Below, in pieces: positions 13,492-18,448 of a stretch of 18,448 bases of DNA (within the stretch, counting starts at the first letter, position 1; each line of letters begins with the position of its first letter). The notes under the pieces are model-generated. The model was not told the DNA's origin, did no database searches, and saw nothing but the letters and a program-made list of their open reading frames with translations. The position numbers and the translations under genes are program-made. The DNA is from an uncultured Oscillospiraceae bacterium (GTDB lineage: Bacteria; Bacillota; Clostridia; Oscillospirales; Ruminococcaceae). The stretch lies in the NCBI GenBank assembly GCA_910578755.1, contig CAJTSZ010000009.1, positions 13,030 through 31,477 of the forward strand. Direction: 5' to 3'.

Positions 13492-15153
13492 TTATTGGGC
13501 TTTTATAATTTCAATGGCCTGGTTCAGCCGCTGCTGCACGGTTTCTTCACCTAAAATTTCCATAACGTCGTGCATATCCGGGGAATTGGTGCGGCCGGTT
13601 ACTGCCAGGCGAATTACCATGCTAACATCGCCAACGTGGCCCTTGTACTGTTCCGGGTTCTTTTTGTAGTCCTTCGGCTTGCCGGCAAAGCCCATAGTTT
13701 CGCCCATAGCCCGCAGCTTATCAAACCACTGGCTGTTGTCGTCCCCAATGCTGTAAATAGAACGGTACTGTTCCAAAATGGCAAGGCAGTCCTCCTTGGT
13801 AATATTTTCCGGGTAAAGGGCGGCAGTAGCAGGAGTGTACAGCTCTGGGTAAAAGAAGGCCACATACTCCCGCACTTCCTTCCAAATAGCAATGTCCTTT
13901 CTTGGCTTGGCGCCGCCGCGGCCAATAGCAAAAATGGCTTTTGCCTTTGCCTGGTCCCCGGTGAGGAGGGTATAAAGCTGCTGGTCGTACAGCTGGGCCC
14001 AGGCGGTTACCTGGGAGTAGACCTGGTCGGCGGTCATAACGGAAACGGTATTTTTGCTTACGTCCTTTAGCTTGTCAATATCAAAAAGGGAGCCGCTGTT
14101 GCTCATTTTGGCGGTGGTGAACTGAAAGTCCCCCATGGGCGCCGTTGGGTTGGCCAGGCGCCACTCCTCAAAGTTGGAATTTAACAGGGTCATTAAATAT
14201 TCCAGCACCGATTCCACCGGGTAGCCCTCGGCGTGATAATAATCTAGGGCCAGCTCCGGGTCCTTGCGCTTGGAGAGCTTGCGCTTGCTGCCGCCGTCCA
14301 TTTTCATCAGCTGGGCGGTATGCACATACTTGGGGGCTTTCCAGCCCAGGGTTTGGAACAGCTGCAAGTGAATGTTCAGGGTTGCCAGCCACTCCTCCCC
14401 GCGAACCACATGGGTGGTGCCCATAAAGTGGTCATCTATGACATGGGCAAAGTGGTAGGTGGGTATGCCGTCGGATTTTAAAATAACAATATCCTGGTCG
14501 TTTTCCGGCAGTTCAATGTCGCCCTTAACCAGGTCGTGGTGGAGCAGGCGCTTTTCCGGATCCCCATTAGAACGGAAGCGGATGACATAGGGCTTGCCTG
14601 CCTTCAGGTTTTCTTCAATTTCCTCCAGGGAAAGCTGGCTGCATTTGGCCCACTGGCCATAGTAGCCAAAGTTCAGCTTTTGCTCCTGCTGGGTTTCCCG
14701 CATGGCGGTTAGGTCCTCCTCTGTGCAGAAGCAGGGGTAAGCCCTGCCCTCCAGCACCAGCTTGCGGGCGTAGGCCTGGTAAATTTCCGCCCTTTGGCGC
14801 TGGCGGTAGGGGCCGTAGTCCCCTTTGTCGCCGTCAATAGTAGCGCCTTCATCAAAATTCAGGCCAAAGCGGTGGAACACGTTAATAATGGTTTCCACAC
14901 CACCCTCCACGGCCCGCTTTAGGTCTGTATCCTCTATGCGCAAAAAGTACACGCCGCCGCTTTGGTGGGCCAAACGCTCCCCGGTAATGGCGCTGAACAG
15001 GTTGCCCAGGTGCATAAAGCCTGTAGGGCTTGGGGCAATACGGGTAACCTTTGCCCCTTCCGGCAGCTGGCGGGGCGGGTAGCGTTTTACCACGTCCTCC
15101 GGCGTGGTGGTTAAATTGGGGAACAGCAGTTGTGCTAACTTGTTATAATCCAT
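13492..15153 (-). CDS. gltX: Glutamyl-tRNA synthetase
   Basis: GluRS attaches glutamate to tRNA-Glu. The bacterial signature APSPTGFMHLGN is at 40-51 (HIGH motif as HLGN), with 'RIEDTDLKRA' at 72-81 and the KMSKS-type KLSKR at 292-296. A CxC pair (141, 143) sits in the acceptor-binding region, where some GluRS bind zinc. At 553 aa it is longer than the usual 470-500; the extra length appears to be mainly in the divergent C-terminal anticodon-binding half (about 300-553). AAAGGA precedes the ATG at 15153. It leads the operon with glnS, and having both enzymes predicts a discriminating GluRS, but that cannot be proved from the motifs alone. Confidence 0.95.
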   Translation of the reverse strand: MDYNKLAQLLFPNLTTTPEDVVKRYPPRQLPEGAKVTRIAPSPTGFMHLGNLFSAITGERLAHQSGGVYFLRIEDTDLKRAVEGGVETIINVFHRFGLNFDEGATIDGDKGDYGPYRQRQRAEIYQAYARKLVLEGRAYPCFCTEEDLTAMRETQQEQKLNFGYYGQWAKCSQLSLEEIEENLKAGKPYVIRFRSNGDPEKRLLHHDLVKGDIELPENDQDIVILKSDGIPTYHFAHVIDDHFMGTTHVVRGEEWLATLNIHLQLFQTLGWKAPKYVHTAQLMKMDGGSKRKLSKRKDPELALDYYHAEGYPVESVLEYLMTLLNSNFEEWRLANPTAPMGDFQFTTAKMSNSGSLFDIDKLKDVSKNTVSVMTADQVYSQVTAWAQLYDQQLYTLLTGDQAKAKAIFAIGRGGAKPRKDIAIWKEVREYVAFFYPELYTPATAALYPENITKEDCLAILEQYRSIYSIGDDNSQWFDKLRAMGETMGFAGKPKDYKKNPEQYKGHVGDVSMVIRLAVTGRTNSPDMHDVMEILGEETVQQRLNQAIEIIKAQ

Positions 15154-15173
15154 GGTGTATAATTCCTTTCTTG

Positions 15174-15260
15174 CTTGCCCAGCCGCGGCAAGGGGCTTTT
15201 TTGCATCCTGCCTGGAAAGGGCGGGAGGTTGCCTTTTGCTTGGCAGCGGCTTTAAGCCGC
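15174..15260 (-). promoter_or_regulatory. Structured leader of gltX-glnS
   Basis: The predicted leader of about 140 nt contains hairpins GCGGCT-tta-AGCCGC (15246-15260) and CTTGCC-7 nt-GGCAAG (15174-15192). It lacks a T-box signature (no GGTGGNACCGCG) and lacks a terminator with T-tract. Its role is unknown. Confidence 0.3.
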
Positions 15261-15300
15261 CGTATTTTAAGGGAAATTCCCGAAAAATTCAGTATACTTT

Positions 15301-15329
15301 AGCATACCACAACAGGCGCTTTAATTCAA
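15301..15329 (-). promoter_or_regulatory. gltX: Probable sigma-A promoter for gltX-glnS
   Basis: On the minus strand the -35 is TTGAAT (15324-15329), the spacer 17 bp and the -10 TATGCT (15301-15306). The -35 abuts the T-tract of the upstream operon's terminator. Confidence 0.5.
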
Positions 15330-15330
15330 T

Positions 15331-15371
15331 AAAAACCCGGGGAATTTTACCTGCCGCCGCATAATTTCCCC
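15331..15371 (-). terminator. Weak terminator after the GNAT gene
   Basis: On the minus strand GGGGAAATT (15363-15371) pairs with AATTCCCC (15339-15346) with one bulged A, followed by GGG and TTTTT (15331-15335). It is imperfect but is the only terminator-like structure between the GNAT stop and the gltX promoter. Confidence 0.45.
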
Positions 15372-15394
15372 TGTAACGCCTTATTTTTGCCACC

Positions 15395-16174
15395 TTAGGG
15401 CAGGAGATTGCCGTTCATTTGGGCCACAAAGGCCGTAGGCTTTGCCGTTACCTGTACCCAGCCAGGCACAAATCCGCTTTTTATGGCGTTGCGCACCGAA
15501 GGGATGTTGGACCAAGCTGCACAGTAAAAGGGGATTTTCCCCCTTTCCAGTATGGCTGTTGCCAACCGGCTTGTCACCGCTGTGGCTACCCCCTGGCGCC
15601 GGTACCCCGGCAGCACGTCTACACCAATTTGCCACATGGTTTCACAGTCGGCAGAACAGCCTGCCAACCCCACCAGGCCCCCTTTATAAAAGGCGCCGGC
15701 GGCAAGGCAATCCAGCTGCCGGCGTTGGGCACAAAAGGCATTGCCCCACTGGGGCTGGTATAATTGGGAAAATTCCTCCGCTTCCATCAACCGCACCTCA
15801 TAAGGGCAAGGCAGAACCTCCAGCTTTTCTGCATTGGGCAAAAAGTATTCCGCCATAAAACAAACCATCATTTGGTACTGCGCCAGGGCCTGGTTCAGCA
15901 TATGCAGGTTGGGTGTTTCAAAGCAATGCTCCACTGGATATTTGCTGATGTATTCCAGGGCCGCCGGGGCAAACTCCGGTGAAACCGAAGCCACAATGTT
16001 GCTGCCGTAGGAGGTTAAATCGCAGAAAAAAGGCAGCTGCAAGTATTTTCTTGCCTGGGGGTTGGGGCGGGAAAGAACGACCATATTTTCACTACGGGTA
16101 AAATCCTCCCATCTGCATCCGCTGTCTGCGGCGGACTGCTCCATTGCAATGCGCCATATTTCCTTATTTGTCAT
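15395..16174 (-). CDS. GNAT family N-acetyltransferase
   Basis: This 259-aa protein probably transfers an acetyl group from acetyl-CoA to an unknown acceptor. The GNAT core is in the C-terminal half (about 125-250). The acetyl-CoA binding motif is GYRRQGVATAV (190-200), fitting the Q/R-x-x-G-x-A pattern, preceded by a 'WQIGVDVLP' strand. The N-terminal half (1-120) has no motif I recognise; this two-part layout resembles the clostridial GNAT_acetyltran type (PF12746), but that is from memory. The ATG at 16174 overlaps the upstream stop in an ATGA (16171-16174), so it is translationally coupled to the QueG-like gene. It is the last gene of its operon. Confidence 0.8.
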   Translation of the reverse strand: MTNKEIWRIAMEQSAADSGCRWEDFTRSENMVVLSRPNPQARKYLQLPFFCDLTSYGSNIVASVSPEFAPAALEYISKYPVEHCFETPNLHMLNQALAQYQMMVCFMAEYFLPNAEKLEVLPCPYEVRLMEAEEFSQLYQPQWGNAFCAQRRQLDCLAAGAFYKGGLVGLAGCSADCETMWQIGVDVLPGYRRQGVATAVTSRLATAILERGKIPFYCAAWSNIPSVRNAIKSGFVPGWVQVTAKPTAFVAQMNGNLLP

Positions 16175-16857
16175 TCATTTTCCCCTCCTTTTACATATCT
16201 CTGGGTATAGGGGCAAAGGGCAAAGCACCGGCCGCAGATGTCCGTTTCCCGGCCAAACTCCCGGCACAGGGACGTGGCAGTTTGGCGGCAGTTTTCCATG
16301 GAGAACATTTCGTCCCGGTCCATCCCTAACTGCCACAGGGTACCGTATATGGCACCGGCAGGGCAGGCGGTTTGGCAGGCCTGGCAAGCGCCGCAGCGGG
16401 GCGCCATAACCCTCTCCCCTTCCAAAGGGGCGTTGGTAAGCAGGGAGCTCAACCGCACCGCACCGCCGTACTTTTCTGTAGTAAGCAGATTGTTTTTGCC
16501 AATCCACCCCAAACCGCTGTGTACTGCCACTGTTTTATGTGGCAGCCTTGTGCGCTGGTCCGGCGTAGTGACCACTCTTTCTGTTGTCTGCGCCAATGCT
16601 TTATAGCCTCTTTCCTCCAAAAAGGCAGCCCCTGCTGTTACAATACGGTTTAAACGCTGGTTTAAAAGGTGGTAAGCCTGGTAATATTCCTCTGTTGGTT
16701 TCTTTTCTATTTCCTTTATAATGGCTACGGGAATACGCACTGCCACTGCTGCACCGCAAGTAAGCTCCCCTTCCAAAAAGGGAAGGTTGGCGCAGCCGGC
16801 CAAATCCGCCCCTTGGTGAAGCAAAAATTCCCTTAATTCCACTGTAAGCTGGTTCAT
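16171..16857 (-). CDS. Short QueG-like double [4Fe-4S] protein
   Basis: This 228-aa iron-sulfur protein resembles the catalytic core of epoxyqueuosine reductase (QueG). It has GLGWIGKNNLLTTEKYG (115-131), as in the cobalamin-binding region of QueG. Two ferredoxin-like cysteine motifs follow: C155-x2-C158-x2-C161-x3-C165-P and C208-x2-C211-x3-C215-P, with C190 and C198 nearby. It is shorter than QueG (usually more than 300 aa) and lacks the C-terminal HEAT-like extension, so it is better called a QueG-like protein than QueG itself. AAGGAGG precedes the ATG. It lies 19 nt after the YqxD gene and overlaps the GNAT gene by 4 bp. Its substrate is unknown. Confidence 0.8.
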   Translation of the reverse strand: MNQLTVELREFLLHQGADLAGCANLPFLEGELTCGAAVAVRIPVAIIKEIEKKPTEEYYQAYHLLNQRLNRIVTAGAAFLEERGYKALAQTTERVVTTPDQRTRLPHKTVAVHSGLGWIGKNNLLTTEKYGGAVRLSSLLTNAPLEGERVMAPRCGACQACQTACPAGAIYGTLWQLGMDRDEMFSMENCRQTATSLCREFGRETDICGRCFALCPYTQRYVKGGENE

Positions 16858-16876
16858 TGCAATTCCTCCTTGGGTT

Positions 16877-17329
16877 TTACATCAAAGTTTTCAACAAGTT
16901 GTTCAGTGCTTGTTGAAAACTTTCGTCCTGCTGCCGGGCCCGTTTTGCCGGGCCCTTGGTTCTGCCGCCTGCCCTGCGTATTTTTTGAGAGATATGCCGG
17001 CTTTCCAGCAGGGCGCCCATATTTTCCTCTGTGTAAATAAGGCCGTTTTGGTTTAACGCCACCGCCTTTTTGGCTAAAGCCATAGCGGCTAGGCCATAGT
17101 CCTGGGTAACCACAATGTCCCCGGGGCGCACTATATTCACTAGGTAAAAATCCGCCGAGTCCCGGCCCTTGTCCACTGTAACCACCGTGGCCCCCGGCCT
17201 GTTCAGCTGGTGGCTGGTATCTGTAATTAAAACCACCGAAACTCCGGCCTTTTTCCCCTCCTTTAAGGCAAGTTCCACCACGGGGCAGGCATCTGCGTCC
17301 ACTAAAATTTTCCTGCTGTCCTCTGCCAT
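16877..17329 (-). CDS. yqxD: YqxD/YaiI family protein (UPF0178, DUF188)
   Basis: This 150-aa protein has the usual family length and is clearly of the DUF188 family (PF02639). The N-terminal VDADACPV segment (9-16), 'TVDKGRDSADFYLV' (51-64) and the VTQDYGLAAMAL segment (74-85) are family hallmarks; the acidic residues in them resemble PIN-like nuclease folds, but no activity is established. The C-terminus has a basic stretch with GGRTKGP (120-126). A GGGGAAG site precedes the ATG. It lies 15 nt after the pentapeptide gene and 19 nt before the QueG-like gene, inside a tight operon. Confidence 0.9.
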   Translation of the reverse strand: MAEDSRKILVDADACPVVELALKEGKKAGVSVVLITDTSHQLNRPGATVVTVDKGRDSADFYLVNIVRPGDIVVTQDYGLAAMALAKKAVALNQNGLIYTEENMGALLESRHISQKIRRAGGRTKGPAKRARQQDESFQQALNNLLKTLM

Positions 17330-17344
17330 AGCTCTGCTTCCCCT

Positions 17345-17998
17345 TTACTTTCCTTTTATTTTTACACCTAAAAAATTGATTAAGTCTACCGCCTGATGCT
17401 CCGCAATTTCTGCGCCCCGCAGTTCTGGCCCAACCATCATAAGGCCATCAATTTGGCAGGTGGAAAAATCCTGCCCTTCCAGCTTTGTCTGGTAAAAATT
17501 AGCACCGCTGAGGGCCGTTTCCCGGAAGGCTGCTTCCTTTAGCTGACACTGGCGTAGCAGGGCGGCGGTACAGTCGCAATTAGAAAAATAAACGGTTTTC
17601 AGCAGGCTTTTTGTTAAGTCCAAATAGGTACAGCGGCAGCCTTCAAAATAAGTATTCTGCAAAAAAATATCGGGCCAGGCCGCCCCCACCAGCTTACACT
17701 GCAAAAATTCTCCCCGTTGTATGGCGCTTTGTTCCCACCGGGAGTTGGAAAGGTCGCACTTTTCAAACACAACATCGCTAAAGCCCACTTTTTCCAACGT
17801 GCAGCCCACAAACCGGCAGCGCCGGAAAATACATTTTGTAATATCCAAATTTTCCACCGTTAGGTTGGTAACAACCTGGTTTGCAAACACCTTGCCCTTT
17901 AGATCCTGCCCCAGCTGCTGGCATTCCTCCATCCAGCCCACTAAATCCTCGCCTAGCTCCAGGTTTTCCTCCACTATTTTAGGGCGTTCTATTTTCAT
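17345..17998 (-). CDS. Pentapeptide-repeat protein, cysteine-rich
   Basis: This 217-aa protein has repeats with a five-residue period over about residues 45-195, with Leu or Phe at the central position (for example CRFVG, CTLEK, CDLSN, CKLVG, CQLKE, ANFYQ). Such repeats fold as a right-handed quadrilateral beta-helix. Relatives include the Qnr/MfpA gyrase-protecting proteins, but most family members have no known role and nothing here points to gyrase specifically. Many of the residues preceding the central position are cysteine. A short N-terminal region without repeats and a C-terminal tail (VDLINFLGVKIKGK) flank the domain. GGGGGAAG precedes the ATG at 17998. It is the first gene of the operon. 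Confidence 0.85.
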   Translation of the reverse strand: MKIERPKIVEENLELGEDLVGWMEECQQLGQDLKGKVFANQVVTNLTVENLDITKCIFRRCRFVGCTLEKVGFSDVVFEKCDLSNSRWEQSAIQRGEFLQCKLVGAAWPDIFLQNTYFEGCRCTYLDLTKSLLKTVYFSNCDCTAALLRQCQLKEAAFRETALSGANFYQTKLEGQDFSTCQIDGLMMVGPELRGAEIAEHQAVDLINFLGVKIKGK

Positions 17999-18057
17999 TT
18001 TTCTTCCCCCTTCTTAGCCTGCTTTTGCGCCGGCAAAAAGCGTGCCTTACTGTTGCT

Positions 18058-18063
18058 ATTATA
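18058..18063 (-). promoter_or_regulatory. Likely -10 element for the pentapeptide operon
   Basis: The minus strand has a perfect TATAAT (18058-18063), 59 nt before the pentapeptide ATG. The best -35 is poor (TTGTGC, 18-bp spacer), so the promoter may need an activator or be weak. Confidence 0.45.
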
Positions 18064-18142
18064 CCCCTTTTGCCACAGGGCGCACAAGTGTGGTGTTGCA
18101 ATGCCGTTTTTAGAATAGTATAATAAGTTCGATCTGTGTTGC

Positions 18143-18424
18143 TGGGGCTTTCAGCCCCAAACCCCGACCCCTTTTCTTTCTACAGCGAAAGAAAAGGGGG
18201 AAAAGAAGCGCCGCAAGGGACTTTCGTCCCTTTGAACCCTCCGGTCGGCCTGCTAAAGCAAAAGGCCGCCCGGCTGCAAACAATGCCACTAACCAAGTGC
18301 GGTTGCCCATGCTCGCCTTATTTTTGATTTCAGTATGCCGTGCGTTCGCACATGGCAATGCCCCAAGGAAAACAAGGCTACCGCCGTTCAGTGAACGGCT
18401 ACAAGTTTGGCAAAGCCAAACTTG
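18143..18424. repeat. Palindrome cluster at the right edge
   Basis: The last 385 bases have no convincing gene. They hold five perfect palindromes: TGGGGCT-ttc-AGCCCCA (18143-18159), a 13-bp stem CCCCTTTTCTTTC with a 6-nt loop (18168-18199), AAGGGAC-tttc-GTCCCTT (18215-18232), GCCGTTC-agt-GAACGGC (18383-18399) and CAAGTTTGGC-aaa-GCCAAACTTG (18402-18424). The last two match palindromes at 3039-3053 and 2937-2957 in plan. A short open frame on the minus strand (18110-18358) is basic, low in complexity and probably not real. Confidence 0.6.
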
Positions 18425-18448
18425 CGAAAGCTACAGCAGTGGAAGAAG

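Noticed and set aside
15154..15300. T-box riboswitch upstream of gltX
   Set aside because: The conserved T-box sequence and a specifier-terminator arrangement are absent.
16171..16857. True queG (epoxyqueuosine reductase)
   Set aside because: The core motifs match, but the protein is too short and lacks the C-terminal extension, so only a QueG-like call is justified.
18110..18358. Minus-strand open frame (82 aa) at the right edge
   Set aside because: It crosses three palindromes, is basic and low in complexity, and has no convincing ribosome binding site.

Overview
The window looks like a chromosomal segment from a Clostridia-class Firmicute. The evidence is AGGAGG-type ribosome binding sites, sigma-A promoters close to TTGACA-17-TATAAT, a Bacillus/Clostridium-type L10 leader in front of rplJL, and firmicute families (DUF975, NusG domain II, YqxD/DUF188). 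The species cannot be told from the sequence alone. No CRISPR array, tRNA, rRNA, transposase or prophage gene was seen.

Layout. (1) At 1-605, leftward, a sigma-A promoter drives three small reading frames: a 28-aa peptide, a 101-aa HAD-phosphatase-like fragment, and a CxxC protein that runs off the left edge. (2) At 744-6773, leftward, is a complete peptide-type ABC importer, oppA-B-C-D-F. It has its own promoter, a hairpin with a T-tract between oppA and oppB, a palindrome cluster between oppC and oppD, and a terminator after oppF. (3) At 7146-8915 a NusG-domain-II membrane protein and a MATE transporter converge on one shared bidirectional terminator. (4) At 9372-10249, rightward, a DUF975 membrane protein has its own promoter. 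(5) At 10356-11614, rightward, is a promoter, an L10 leader attenuator, rplJ, rplL and a terminator. (6) At 11722-15329, leftward, gltX and glnS form a two-gene aminoacyl-tRNA synthetase operon. (7) At 15395-18063, leftward, a tightly packed operon encodes a pentapeptide-repeat protein, a YqxD/DUF188 protein, a short QueG-like double [4Fe-4S] protein and a GNAT acetyltransferase. (8) At 18064-18448 there is non-coding sequence rich in palindromes.

How the genes fit together. The Opp genes form one importer: lipoprotein receptor, two permeases and two ATPases. GluRS and GlnRS charge glutamate and glutamine tRNAs directly. rplJ and rplL make the ribosomal stalk and are probably autoregulated through the leader. 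The last operon has no obvious common pathway.

Most of the window is ordinary housekeeping and transport. The less ordinary signals are: a family of intergenic palindromic repeats whose stems differ by compensatory changes; rplJL standing apart from rplKA and rpoBC; competing terminator and antiterminator structures in the L10 leader; and the small promoter-driven operon at the left edge. I do not see convincing evidence for a complete undescribed system.
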